From IMG/VR virus record IMGVR_UViG_3300048587_000514, positions 1 through 23,333 of that record: a stretch of DNA of 23,333 nt; one strand, given 5' to 3'. The stretch is from a virus. The notes below the pieces were generated by a model. It did no database searches. It had not been told where the DNA came from and saw only the letters and a list, made by a program, of their open reading frames with translations. This document shows positions 1-5,895 of the stretch, piece by piece (the first letter of the stretch is position 1; the number at the start of each line of letters is the position of its first letter). Made by a program: the position numbers and the translations under genes.

Positions 1-355
1 CTAACCCTTTGAAATCACAAGTAAACAAAGTTATCAGTGCAAAAGCAGAATAGAGCAAGTAAACAATATTCACCCCTAAAATGGACAATAAGCGACAACC
101 TCAAGCATTCCAACCCCTTACACAATACCAAAAGGACAAGAATTGTCACCCTAAAGAACAACACCGAATAAACACTGATAATACACGGATAAGTACGCTA
201 ATATATAAAGATCTATGGTATAGAACTAGGTATAAGTAATCCTAGCTATAAGCACGCATAGTGTACTCATAAGCATCGTTAAAGCTTACCGCGTGCCTTA
301 TACCGCATCCTTGTACACTAGGGCACCCAAGTCTCCCTGTAAGCAATACACTACA

Positions 356-382
356 AACCATAATGGTTAGCATCTTAACCAT
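356..382. repeat. Three-part inverted repeat (alternative hairpins)
   Basis: AACCAT (356-361), one base, then ATGGTTA (363-369), a six-base spacer, then TAACCAT (376-382). The central arm can pair with either flank; the 7-bp right-hand pairing is the better one. Function unknown; it lies in gene-free DNA. Confidence 0.4.
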
Positions 383-880
383 ACTCCGCATACCGTGATC
401 ACAATGCATACTATTATCCGTCAACTGCAATTGGGTTTGGGTCACTGATGATTAATATGCAAATTGTAGTGTGCATTAGATTGCATATGCAACTGTTGCA
501 TGCTTGTATACAGTAGGCACGTTTCTTGCATGAGGTATACAGTACACTGTGCAACTGTATGCACACTGTAAACAGGAGGGGGGTACTGGGACCATTGCAA
601 ACGTGGACGGGTGTATATGGCAATAGGCTAAGAGAGCGCCTGTGTACAATTTTATTATAAAACTATACAGAATGCTCGTATACGCTCACAATAAGCCTAT
701 AGCAGCAGCCTAGCCTACCAGTCAACATCATCACCTTAATCATCAGTATAAGTCGCCTATAAGCCAATATACGCGCTCTAGTATGCAACATTCAAGTCTA
801 CCCGTTGGTCCTTTTACACATGCGACAGTATACATGCTTGCAAATTTTATAAAAATAAGATAGGATAACAGTGTGCGAGT

Positions 881-948
881 AAATAGAATAGATTTTTTTG
901 ATATAAAATTTAAATAAAACAAACACTTAACTAAAAAATAGAATAGAT
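881..948 (+). repeat. Direct repeat AAATAGAATAGAT, two copies
   Basis: The 13-mer AAATAGAATAGAT occurs at 881-893 and again at 936-948, 55 bases apart, just before the first gene. The DNA between is extremely A/T-rich and includes TTGATATAAAA. Two copies in promoter position suggest a protein-binding site or an iteron-like element, but two copies are too few to decide. Confidence 0.4.
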
Positions 949-957
949 ATTTGAATT

Positions 958-1284
958 ATGAAACATAACCACTGGAAACCTACAAGCTTGAAATTGTTCA
1001 ATAAAGTGCTTGCTTGCAAGAATTCGGAAACGAATGAACTTGCTTCTGCATCAAAATATGGGGAAATTTACGAGTTTTCTGGTTCGCTAGTGGGTTGTAT
1101 TGTTCGCAGCCCAATCGCAGCTAAAAGGGTAGCAAAACTTGCAAATAATGCTAATTTTGAACCAATAAAAGCAGGCGAAGAGGCCCTCTTTAAGCTACCG
1201 TTAGAAAAGCTCGATCAACTAGTTAAAAGTTTAAAAATTAAGAAAAACCGTTCATCGATGGCAAAGGTGTTAAACAACGTATGA
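958..1284 (+). CDS. Hypothetical protein, first gene of early-type cluster
   Basis: A 108-aa basic protein I do not recognise. It opens with a polar segment (MKHNHWKP) and has an Ala/Lys-rich middle (about residues 54-65) and a Lys-rich C-terminus. There is no clear Shine-Dalgarno before the ATG; upstream is A/T-rich DNA holding the second copy of a 13-bp repeat. Its stop overlaps the start of the next gene (ATGA at 1281-1284), so the two are probably translationally coupled. The position after a gene-free region and before a run of tiny genes is typical of early phage genes that act on the host, but no function can be assigned. Confidence 0.7.
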   Translation: MKHNHWKPTSLKLFNKVLACKNSETNELASASKYGEIYEFSGSLVGCIVRSPIAAKRVAKLANNANFEPIKAGEEALFKLPLEKLDQLVKSLKIKKNRSSMAKVLNNV

Positions 1285-1493
1285 AAGTAACAATCGAATT
1301 TAATCTTCCAACTGAAAGTCAAGAGTATCAACACGCTTTAAACGGTTCTAAGTATCTTGCCGTTTTACAGGAAGTAGATAACCTCTTGCGTGGATATATG
1401 AAATACGAAGATAAAACCACCATAGATATCAAAGAGGTGCGAGATATGATCTATGATGTCGCTTCTGATAAAAACGTGGTAATCTGGGAATAA
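1281..1493 (+). CDS. Small conserved-type phage protein (unknown function)
   Basis: A 70-aa acidic protein starting MKVTIEFNLP. The pattern of an N-terminal beta strand, then ALNGSKYLAVLQEVDNLLRG, then a second helix with KEVRDMIYD resembles a small hypothetical protein found in many unrelated tailed phages. That is recollection of the family, not a search result. The family has no established function. The start overlaps the upstream stop by four bases and one base separates its stop from the next ATG, which implies a single polycistronic message. Confidence 0.75.
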   Translation: MKVTIEFNLPTESQEYQHALNGSKYLAVLQEVDNLLRGYMKYEDKTTIDIKEVRDMIYDVASDKNVVIWE

Positions 1494-1494
1494 C

Positions 1495-1695
1495 ATGACA
1501 CAAAAACGATATAAACTGGTTTATACGCTTTATAGCTACAATTATGAGGAACTCCCCCATGAAATCTCAGTTGTCACTGAAAACCCCTGGGAATACCTTG
1601 AGCGCATTAAAGCCGACCTTATGATGAATAGACCAGATCTTCAAATAGGTACTTATAGTATTTCTAAGATAACCCATTTGGAAGTAGTTAAATAA
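1495..1695 (+). CDS. Small hypothetical protein, paralogue A1
   Basis: A 66-aa protein. It shares a clear pattern with the protein at 2279-2461: an N-terminal Tyr-rich strand (YKLVYTLYS against KYIVTYRIYS), VT then P.EY, an IK..L..N helix, and an ending Y.I.K..HL.VVK with the last three residues identical. The two are therefore paralogues. The gene starts one base after the previous stop. It is followed by a 92-base spacer containing RBS-like hairpins. Function unknown. Confidence 0.75.
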   Translation: MTQKRYKLVYTLYSYNYEELPHEISVVTENPWEYLERIKADLMMNRPDLQIGTYSISKITHLEVVK

Positions 1696-1697
1696 AA

Positions 1698-1784
1698 ATA
1701 TACTCCAAAAGGTATAAACTTGAATTATACCTCAAAAGGTATAAATTTATGAAATATAATAAAAATAATCCCTAAAGGGTATAC
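1698..1784 (+). promoter_or_regulatory. Tandem RBS-containing hairpin repeats (possible translational control)
   Basis: Three similar units lie in tandem. Unit 1 is TATAC (1699-1703) with GTATA (1712-1716). Unit 2 is TTATACC (1725-1731), loop TCAAAA, GGTATAA (1738-1744), a perfect 7-bp stem. Unit 3 is CCC (1770-1772), TAAA, GGG (1777-1779) followed by TATAC. Units 1 and 2 are direct repeats sharing CAAAAGGTATAAA, and each has the SD-like AAAGG or AAAGGG inside or beside the stem. Two tiny reading frames follow units 1 and 2: TTG at 1720 (10 codons) ending in ATGA, then ATG at 1749 (8 codons). The arrangement could sequester ribosome-binding sites or bind a regulator; this is inference. Confidence 0.4.
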
Positions 1785-1787
1785 AAT

Positions 1788-2000
1788 ATGAATTTTACTA
1801 AAAATGACCATAGATTTCAACAACAAACGACAATCTCAATAACTGAACATAGATTCACTACAAGAGATTATATACCCAATTTAGTTCATTTACTCGGAGA
1901 TGAAAACGCTATGTTTGATATGTTTCCTTCAAACAGGATAAATAAAGACTTTAGAGAAAAATTTAATTCATTTGGAGTAATGATAAACTATCATGAATAA
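1788..2000 (+). CDS. Small hypothetical protein, module partner B1
   Basis: A 70-aa protein of unknown function. The N-terminus MNFTKNDHRFQQ resembles a segment of the protein at 2458-2721 (NQKDHRFNDS), and both genes directly follow a member of the A-type paralogue family. Together these suggest that a two-gene module was duplicated. The start is preceded by AAAGGG inside a small hairpin. The gene end overlaps the start of a tiny ORF at 1993. Confidence 0.65.
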   Translation: MNFTKNDHRFQQQTTISITEHRFTTRDYIPNLVHLLGDENAMFDMFPSNRINKDFREKFNSFGVMINYHE

Positions 2001-2109
2001 CCTTAATACACTAGCTTTCTGGATTGCGTTATATTTACAAAAAGTAAACAAAAAAATTTTTAATAAAAACGGCTTAAAGGTATATAAGAATCAATTAAAA
2101 GGGAAGTAA
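1993..2109 (+). CDS. Very small basic protein with hydrophobic helix
   Basis: A 38-codon frame beginning ATG at 1993, overlapping the end of the preceding gene and ending TAA two bases before the next ATG. The N-terminal third is hydrophobic (TLAFWIALYLQ, about residues 6-16) and the rest is rich in Lys and Asn, so it could be a short membrane-associated or amphipathic peptide. No strong Shine-Dalgarno is seen; GGAGT at about 1975 is rather far upstream. It fills what would otherwise be a 110-base gap in a very compact cluster. Moderate-to-low confidence that it is expressed. Confidence 0.4.
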   Translation: MNNLNTLAFWIALYLQKVNKKIFNKNGLKVYKNQLKGK

Positions 2110-2111
2110 CT

Positions 2112-2282
2112 ATGTATAAAATTATTGTAATGAAAAATAAAAATACACTGACAATTAGATCCTCTAGAGATGATCAATTTAACTCGTACCAAGAGGAAGA
2201 TATTGTTGTAAATAATGAATCTGATATTAATCAAGTTATTGATTCTATTAGGATTATCTTAATTAAAGATTTAAACCTATGA
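2112..2282 (+). CDS. Small hypothetical protein (possible third A-type paralogue)
   Basis: A 56-aa frame with a good upstream ribosome-binding site (AAAAGGGAAG before ATG at 2112) and a four-base ATGA overlap with the next gene at 2279, so it is probably real. It begins MYKIIVMKNK and ends in an Ile/Leu-rich helix with IKDLNL. The order of an N-terminal Tyr/Ile strand, a central DIVV segment and a C-terminal helix is faintly like the A-type paralogues on either side (1495, 2279). The similarity is too weak to be sure. Function unknown. Confidence 0.6.
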   Translation: MYKIIVMKNKNTLTIRSSRDDQFNSYQEEDIVVNNESDINQVIDSIRIILIKDLNL

Positions 2283-2461
2283 ATAAATATATTGTAACAT
2301 ATCGAATTTATTCTAAAAATGGTAAATCTGTTAAAGAAAATAAAACAGTTACCAATTTTCCATCAGAATACATGGATGCAATAAAGCGAAATTTAGCTTA
2401 TAATCAATCTCTAGGGGTATATACTATTAAAAAACTAGATCATCTGACGGTGGTAAAATGA
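2279..2461 (+). CDS. Small hypothetical protein, paralogue A2
   Basis: A 60-aa protein related to that at 1495-1695: shared Y..VY.IYS-like N-terminus, VT..P.EY...IK..L..N core and HL.VVK terminus. It overlaps the preceding gene by ATGA. Its own end overlaps the start of the next gene (ATGA at 2458-2461), so translation is probably coupled through the set. Function unknown; the duplication implies the protein is useful in more than one copy or form. Confidence 0.75.
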   Translation: MNKYIVTYRIYSKNGKSVKENKTVTNFPSEYMDAIKRNLAYNQSLGVYTIKKLDHLTVVK

Positions 2462-2721
2462 ATTTCTTTAAACGATTACATGAACAAAATCAATTTGAAT
2501 CTATTAATCAAAAAGATCACCGATTTAATGACAGCCACAGTGGAATTTGTATTGTAAATGATGAAGATTATTTAGAAATAGTATATTATACGCCCAGTAT
2601 TAATAAACGGTCTAAGGCGTCTATTACTAATTTAATAAAATATTCTTGTAGCCTGGCCGGTTCTATAAACAGATTCGATCATTATGGAGATTATACTTTT
2701 TATAATGATTACGAAGATTAA
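2458..2721 (+). CDS. Small hypothetical protein, module partner B2
   Basis: An 87-aa protein of unknown function, last of the left-hand cluster. It carries QKDHRF near residues 19-24, like NDHRF near the start of the protein at 1788-2000, and sits in the same place after an A-type paralogue. The C-terminus is rich in Tyr and Asp (HYGDYTFYNDYED). It is followed by a possible promoter and two strong hairpins, so it probably ends the early transcription unit. Confidence 0.7.
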   Translation: MNFFKRLHEQNQFESINQKDHRFNDSHSGICIVNDEDYLEIVYYTPSINKRSKASITNLIKYSCSLAGSINRFDHYGDYTFYNDYED

Positions 2722-2728
2722 TATCTAC

Positions 2729-2762
2729 TTGACAAAAAAACAATAAACTGTTACTTTATATA
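2729..2762 (+). promoter_or_regulatory. Possible host-type (sigma-70) promoter
   Basis: A perfect TTGACA at 2729-2734 is followed by A-rich DNA and TACTTTATATAA at 2752-2763. The best -10-like words are either weak at standard spacing (TACTTT, 17 bases) or strong but too far (TATATA, 22 bases). It would drive the genes from 2880 on. Weak support. Confidence 0.3.
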
Positions 2763-2763
2763 A

Positions 2764-2797
2764 AAGCTGCAAATTTGCTGGTCCTTTTTTGTAGCTT
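2764..2797 (+). other. RNA hairpin, 10-bp stem
   Basis: AAGCTGCAAA (2764-2773) pairs with TTTGTAGCTT (2788-2797) with one G-U pair and a 14-nt loop ending in a T run. It lies in the intergenic space directly upstream of a second, stronger hairpin. Function unknown; it may belong to a processed or attenuated leader. Confidence 0.45.
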
Positions 2798-2808
2798 CCA
2801 ATACACAG

Positions 2809-2848
2809 CAGGAGGCGTTAGTTTTTCAAAGAACTAACCCTCCTGTTT
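2809..2848 (+). terminator. Strong hairpin, terminator or RNase III-type site
   Basis: CAGGAGG-C-GTTAGTT (2809-2823) pairs with AACTAACCCTCCTG (2832-2845): 14 base pairs with a single bulged C at 2816 and an 8-nt loop. The tail after the stem is only TTTAAATT, weak for intrinsic termination. One arm contains AGGAGG, a perfect anti-16S sequence buried in the stem. Terminator, attenuator or mRNA-processing signal are all possible. Confidence 0.5.
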
Positions 2849-2879
2849 AAATTGAATTATAAAAAGGAAAAATAATAAA

Positions 2880-3401
2880 ATGAATTTAGAAAAAGAAAAT
2901 ATTGAAGAACTTGTACAAAAAATTAACGAATATGTTGGTACTCATGCTAAACAGTATGAAAGCAGACTTAATACAAATCATATTAAATATAACAATAGAG
3001 ATGAAAACGGTGCTTTATTAGTACCTAAGCTTACTAAATTTAATATTACAGAACAACCAAAAGGCGCTATGGCTTTTAAATTAGAACCTGCCTCTAAAAT
3101 TGAATACACTCCCGTTTATACTGAAAATTATATTCTAAGAGTAGAATTTACCCTGGATGAATTAAAAGAATTATATTCTAGCCGACTTTTGATGGATTAT
3201 GTATTAAAAACCATGGTTGATAATTTAAACCACGTTTTGTTAGAAAAACATGGTATTTCTACTGAAGATACCACCATTGGTGGATTCCGAGGTGTATTTA
3301 TGGATGCATCTAGACCGAATCAAAGTCATTATGTAATTAGTAACATTAATGGAACTTTTGAAATTCGATTAATTAGTAGTTGTGCAAAATTTAATTATTA
3401 A
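2880..3401 (+). CDS. Hypothetical protein, 173 aa
   Basis: Unknown soluble protein with mixed helix and strand. The N-terminus is a charged helix (about residues 1-27), the middle has many aromatic residues (EYTPVYTENYILRVEF around 94-110), and a helix at about 112-140 precedes a Gly/Thr segment. AAAAAGGAAA 10-20 bases upstream serves as RBS. It is the first gene after the double hairpin and the first of a run of SD-led genes reaching to ClpP. I do not recognise a family. Confidence 0.75.
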   Translation: MNLEKENIEELVQKINEYVGTHAKQYESRLNTNHIKYNNRDENGALLVPKLTKFNITEQPKGAMAFKLEPASKIEYTPVYTENYILRVEFTLDELKELYSSRLLMDYVLKTMVDNLNHVLLEKHGISTEDTTIGGFRGVFMDASRPNQSHYVISNINGTFEIRLISSCAKFNY

Positions 3402-3425
3402 AATCATAAAAGAAAAGGAAATTAT

Positions 3426-3710
3426 ATGTTAGGATTAAAAAAAGGCGATGTTGTAACACTTTGGGTTAATCAGGTTATGTATCCTGGTGTAGTAACTTCT
3501 GTTGACGGTCAATGGTTGGAAATGGACAGTGTTCAGTATAAAGGTTTAAAATATAAAGTTAAACCTGAATCAGTAACTGCGGTTAGTATCGATTCAAACA
3601 CTGACACTCTTGAAAAGTTAGAAGCTCAGAAAAAAGCTTTTGATGAAAAACAAGCTAAAGCTGCAGCCGAAATGCGAGCCGAAGCTGAAGCCATGGCTGG
3701 TAATAAATAA
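3426..3710 (+). CDS. Small protein with SH3/Sm-like N-terminus and helical tail
   Basis: A 94-aa protein in two parts. Residues 1-55 look like a small beta-barrel (LKKGDVVTLWVNQVMYPGVV, then alternating strands to VTAVSI), reminiscent of SH3 or Sm/KOW folds. Residues 60-94 form a charged Ala/Lys/Glu helix (KKAFDEKQAKAAAEMRAEAE). An RNA- or protein-binding adaptor is conceivable but unsupported beyond fold resemblance. The RBS AGAAAAGGAAA lies upstream. Confidence 0.7.
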   Translation: MLGLKKGDVVTLWVNQVMYPGVVTSVDGQWLEMDSVQYKGLKYKVKPESVTAVSIDSNTDTLEKLEAQKKAFDEKQAKAAAEMRAEAEAMAGNK

Positions 3711-3722
3711 AGGATTAATTAT

Positions 3723-4085
3723 ATGTCAATTAATAAAGTAAAACAAGAATTGTTAAATTATAATCTAGAAGAATTAAAAGATGCAATCTTAACGATTAGT
3801 ACCTCTTCGCTGAATAAACAACTAGAAGAAGTTGGCCCACAGTTTGAAGAGGTAAAAAATACACTTTTTTCTTTAACAGATAAATTAATTGCATTAGATA
3901 AAAACTGGAGTCAGTTATCTAAAAAAATTAAAAATGAACTTACTGAAGACGAACAAATACCACATGTTTTTGATTCTATTCGTAATCACAATGATAATTT
4001 TACAGATCTATTATCAATGGTTCATAGACTTAATAACACCTGGAAAAACAGAGAAGAATATCTTAAAAAAGTTTTAAAGGATTAA
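3723..4085 (+). CDS. Hypothetical helical protein, 120 aa
   Basis: An almost entirely helical, acidic protein with heptad-like spacing of Leu/Ile (for example [15 protein letters not shown] at about 11-25 and [18 protein letters not shown] at about 48-65). AAAGGATTAATT precedes the ATG. It ends two bases before the ClpP start, so it is co-transcribed with it; whether it works with ClpP as an adaptor or substrate is unknown. No recognised family. Confidence 0.7.
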   Translation: MSINKVKQELLNYNLEELKDAILTISTSSLNKQLEEVGPQFEEVKNTLFSLTDKLIALDKNWSQLSKKIKNELTEDEQIPHVFDSIRNHNDNFTDLLSMVHRLNNTWKNREEYLKKVLKD

Positions 4086-4087
4086 TT

Positions 4088-4669
4088 ATGACACCAATCG
4101 TCATTGAGCAAGGAGCAAGAGGAGAACGAGCTTATGATATCTACTCAAGACTTCTTAAAGATCGTATCATTCTTCTTACTGGCCCTATTGATGACGATAT
4201 TGCTAGCAGCATCGTTGGTCAGTTATTATTTCTTAATAGTCAAGATCATGAACCTATTCAGCTCTACATTAATTCCCCAGGAGGATCTGTTACTTCTGGA
4301 TTAGCAATTTATGATACTATTCAGCATATAAAAGCCCCGGTTCATACTTTATGCGTAGGCCAAGCTGCCTCAATGGGAGCAATTTTGCTTGCCTCTGGTG
4401 AACAAGGCAAAAGGGCAATTCTTCCAAACGCAAGAGTAATGGTCCACCAACCTAGCGGGTTTGCTGAGGGTAAAGAAACCGACATTAGAATACAAGCTCA
4501 ACAAATCGAGAAGGTTAGAAATAAACTTGCTAAAATTCTTTTAAAACACACTCGCTCTGATGTTGACATTAAACATATTCATGATATGATGGAATGGGAT
4601 TTCTGGATGGAACCAGAAGAAGCTAAAAAGCATAAATTTGTAGATAAAATCTTGAAAGAGAAAATATAA
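4088..4669 (+). CDS. clpP: ATP-dependent Clp protease proteolytic subunit, phage-encoded ClpP (peptidase S14)
   Basis: A 193-aa protein, the usual length of mature bacterial ClpP. It follows the family closely: [16 protein letters not shown] near residues 12-27, [20 protein letters not shown] (60-68), GLAIYDT, the nucleophile in GQAASMGA (Ser95), VMVHQP (His120) and [12 protein letters not shown] (Asp171), giving a complete Ser-His-Asp triad. No Clp ATPase is encoded in the window, so it would need a host partner or act alone. Some phages use S14 proteases for head maturation, but those are usually next to portal or capsid genes and more diverged. This one looks like a true cellular-type ClpP in a pre-packaging cluster, more like an acquired auxiliary gene. 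Confidence 0.95.
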   Translation: MTPIVIEQGARGERAYDIYSRLLKDRIILLTGPIDDDIASSIVGQLLFLNSQDHEPIQLYINSPGGSVTSGLAIYDTIQHIKAPVHTLCVGQAASMGAILLASGEQGKRAILPNARVMVHQPSGFAEGKETDIRIQAQQIEKVRNKLAKILLKHTRSDVDIKHIHDMMEWDFWMEPEEAKKHKFVDKILKEKI

Positions 4670-4827
4670 TGTTAGAAGCAGTAGCAAGAGATGTTCTTAG
4701 ACAATACTTTAAAGTATTAAAAAAAGATCCTAATATATCTAAGCCCGAAGTTGTAGTGCAAGCTGAGGAAATTTTAGGAGAAGAACTTGTTAATGAAATC
4801 AAAGAGGTAATAAATAATGAACAGTGA
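4669..4827 (+). CDS. Small hypothetical protein, 52 aa
   Basis: The frame starts at an ATG that overlaps the ClpP stop by one base (TAATG) and ends 11 bases inside the next gene, so it fills the gap between 4669 and 4817 exactly. It is a helical, charged protein beginning [12 protein letters not shown] and ending in a Glu-rich helix (EEILGEELVNEIKEV). Codon use matches its neighbours. Translational coupling from clpP is likely. Function unknown. Confidence 0.65.
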   Translation: MLEAVARDVLRQYFKVLKKDPNISKPEVVVQAEEILGEELVNEIKEVINNEQ

Positions 4828-5017
4828 ATTTATTGTAATGACTCGACCCGATGGAACTGAACTTCATATGAACAGAGGACAAGTTGTATATGTAACAACA
4901 GATCCTGCAGATGAGACCGGAAATAAAACAGAAGTAGTGACTACCCAGGGTGCTTTTATTATTAAAAAACCTTTAAAGGATGTTCTTCAACTTCTTTCAA
5001 CCGGAGGAAAGCTATGA
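4817..5017 (+). CDS. Small hypothetical protein, 66 aa
   Basis: Beta-rich small protein: strands FIVMTRPDG, GQVVYVTTD, TEVVTTQGAFIIKK, then a short helix DVLQLLST. The form recalls small single-domain beta proteins but I recognise no family. AAAGAGGT lies about ten bases before the ATG. Its end overlaps the next start by four bases (ATGA at 5014). Confidence 0.7.
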   Translation: MNSEFIVMTRPDGTELHMNRGQVVYVTTDPADETGNKTEVVTTQGAFIIKKPLKDVLQLLSTGGKL

Positions 5018-5241
5018 TTGAATCATTTGTAGCAGGCTTTTTTGGTGTATTAACTGGTGTTGGTGTAGTCTCTTATTTGTTTTTTGAACTGTATAAAAAA
5101 GAACAAAAGATGGCTAAAGAACTATCAGAGAAATTTCTTTCTGCTCTTCAACAGGATATGGACCCCACTCCGCCTAAAAAGAAAACACCTGTAGATTTTT
5201 TATCTTTAATTAAAACCGATAAAGAACCGCCCATTAATTAA
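5014..5241 (+). CDS. Small single-pass membrane protein, 75 aa
   Basis: One N-terminal transmembrane helix (about residues 4-26, VAGFFGVLTGVGVVSYLFFEL) is followed by a charged cytoplasmic-type helix (KKEQKMAKELSEKFLSALQQ) and a Pro/Lys-rich tail. The layout is that of a membrane-anchored small phage protein such as a spanin-like, holin-accessory or membrane-tethered factor; nothing decides between these. Overlaps the preceding gene by ATGA. A good SD (CGGAGGAAAGCT) is upstream. Confidence 0.7.
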   Translation: MIESFVAGFFGVLTGVGVVSYLFFELYKKEQKMAKELSEKFLSALQQDMDPTPPKKKTPVDFLSLIKTDKEPPIN

Positions 5242-5242
5242 T

Positions 5243-5398
5243 ATGTACATTTTTTATACACTGGCAGTTATTTGTTTATTTTTAGTTAGTTTAATTACTT
5301 TTAACTTTTTATTAAACCTTGCTTATAGATTTTTTCAAATGTTTATTATAAGCAGAGACTCTAGAAAGTTAAATGAAACATTGTTTAAAAAATATTAG
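5243..5398 (+). CDS. Small hydrophobic membrane protein, 51 aa
   Basis: A 51-codon frame starting one base after the previous stop. The first 30 residues are almost wholly hydrophobic (FYTLAVICLFLVSLITFNFL), a long transmembrane segment, followed by a basic polar tail (SRDSRKLNETLFKKY). With the membrane protein just upstream it could form a small lysis or membrane pair, but the evidence is only the hydrophobicity. No clear separate RBS; coupling to the upstream gene is likely. Confidence 0.55.
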   Translation: MYIFYTLAVICLFLVSLITFNFLLNLAYRFFQMFIISRDSRKLNETLFKKY

Positions 5399-5420
5399 TT
5401 GCCCTTGACCCAATAAATAA

Positions 5421-5452
5421 CCCTACCGTAATTGTAAATAGTTGCGGTAGGG
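5421..5452 (+). terminator. Hairpin ahead of the first late-type promoter
   Basis: CCCTACCGTAA (5421-5431) pairs with TTGCGGTAGGG (5442-5452), 11 bp with one G-U pair and a 10-nt loop. The following TGATTTAA is a weak U tract. Its place between the last early-side gene and the promoter motif at 5458 fits a terminator that separates units. Confidence 0.55.
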
Positions 5453-5457
5453 TGATT

Positions 5458-5475
5458 TAATAAGTAGTATTGTAA
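5458..5475 (+). promoter_or_regulatory. T7-like phage promoter motif, copy 1
   Basis: TAATAAGTAGTATTGTAA. First of six near-identical copies in the window, all + strand and upstream of SD-led genes. Aligned to the T7 class consensus (TAATACGACTCACTATAG) it keeps the TAATA start, a G at -11, and A at -6 and TA at -2/-1. Predicted start at about 5475. It would drive the genes from 5617 through terminase with a leader of about 140 nt. Confidence 0.7.
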
Positions 5476-5582
5476 ACTGGTATACTTAGAACACGCATTC
5501 TCAACAAGTTAGTATGAATCGATGATCGTTCTAGTTTCCTTTTTACATAGCTTTACCAATAAGATAAGCAACTAATATAATA

Positions 5583-5599
5583 TTGTTTATTGTAAACAA
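5583..5599 (+). other. Inverted repeat next to RBS
   Basis: TTGTTTA (5583-5589), loop TTG, TAAACAA (5593-5599), a perfect 7-bp stem ending a few bases before the AGGAGAA ribosome-binding site of the gene at 5617. It could shape translation initiation. Confidence 0.4.
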
Positions 5600-5616
5600 C
5601 TTATATAGGAGAACAT

Positions 5617-5895
5617 ATGAAAAACGAAAATAGTCCCGTAATCTTTACTCAAGAAGAACAAGTAGAATTGCGAAATCTTAATTCTAATCTTGAGCTTTTT
5701 AATTTACTAAAATCACTTCTTACCCAAGGTCAATTTCCAGGCAGTGCCGCTGTGGCCTTGATCCGTTGTCAACAATTTGCTGAAAATATTATTCAACAAA
5801 CTTCTAAACAATTGCAAGAAGTAGAACAAAAAGCATCTTCTCGTTCTGAAAAACCCGCTTCTGATAAAAAATCTAAGGAAACTAAAAATGGGTAG
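5617..5895 (+). CDS. Hypothetical protein, first gene of promoter-1 unit
   Basis: A 92-aa protein with a strong SD (AGGAGAACAT before ATG). The N-terminal two thirds are helical (EEQVELRNLNSNLELFNLLKSLL), with a GQFPGSAAVALIRC turn, then a Gln-rich helix. The C-terminal 25 residues are Ser/Lys-rich and probably disordered. Overlaps the next gene by eight bases. In many tailed phages a protein of this kind lies a few genes ahead of terminase, but I cannot assign a function. Confidence 0.75.
   Translation: MKNENSPVIFTQEEQVELRNLNSNLELFNLLKSLLTQGQFPGSAAVALIRCQQFAENIIQQTSKQLQEVEQKASSRSEKPASDKKSKETKNG

Larger units (their letters stand above)
1..957. other. Gene-free, palindrome-rich leader region
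   Basis: No convincing gene on either strand; the only ORFs (minus strand, under 70 codons) have no phage-like features. By eye the base mix differs from the rest of the window: more C and G and many short palindromes, for example TTGCATATGCAA at 481-492, repeated GTATAC, and a direct repeat GTATACAGTA near 507 and 536. A three-part inverted repeat (AACCAT, ATGGTTA, TAACCAT) lies at 356-382 and can form alternative hairpins. Recurrent TATAAG-type words occur near 230-250 and 690-770. I see no tRNA T-loop or acceptor pairing. It could be a genome end, a replication or packaging region, or an assembly junction; the sequence alone does not decide. Confidence 0.55.

Noticed and set aside
242-623. 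Two minus-strand ORFs in the left region
   Set aside because: Short, mutually overlapping, Cys/Met-rich with no RBS or family pattern, and opposite to every other gene.
1-957. tRNA or other standard RNA gene in the gene-free region
   Set aside because: No T-loop consensus or cloverleaf pairing found on either strand by eye.
1698-1784. CRISPR-like repeat array
   Set aside because: Only two good repeat units of about 25 bases with almost no spacer between; RBS-bearing hairpins explain them better.
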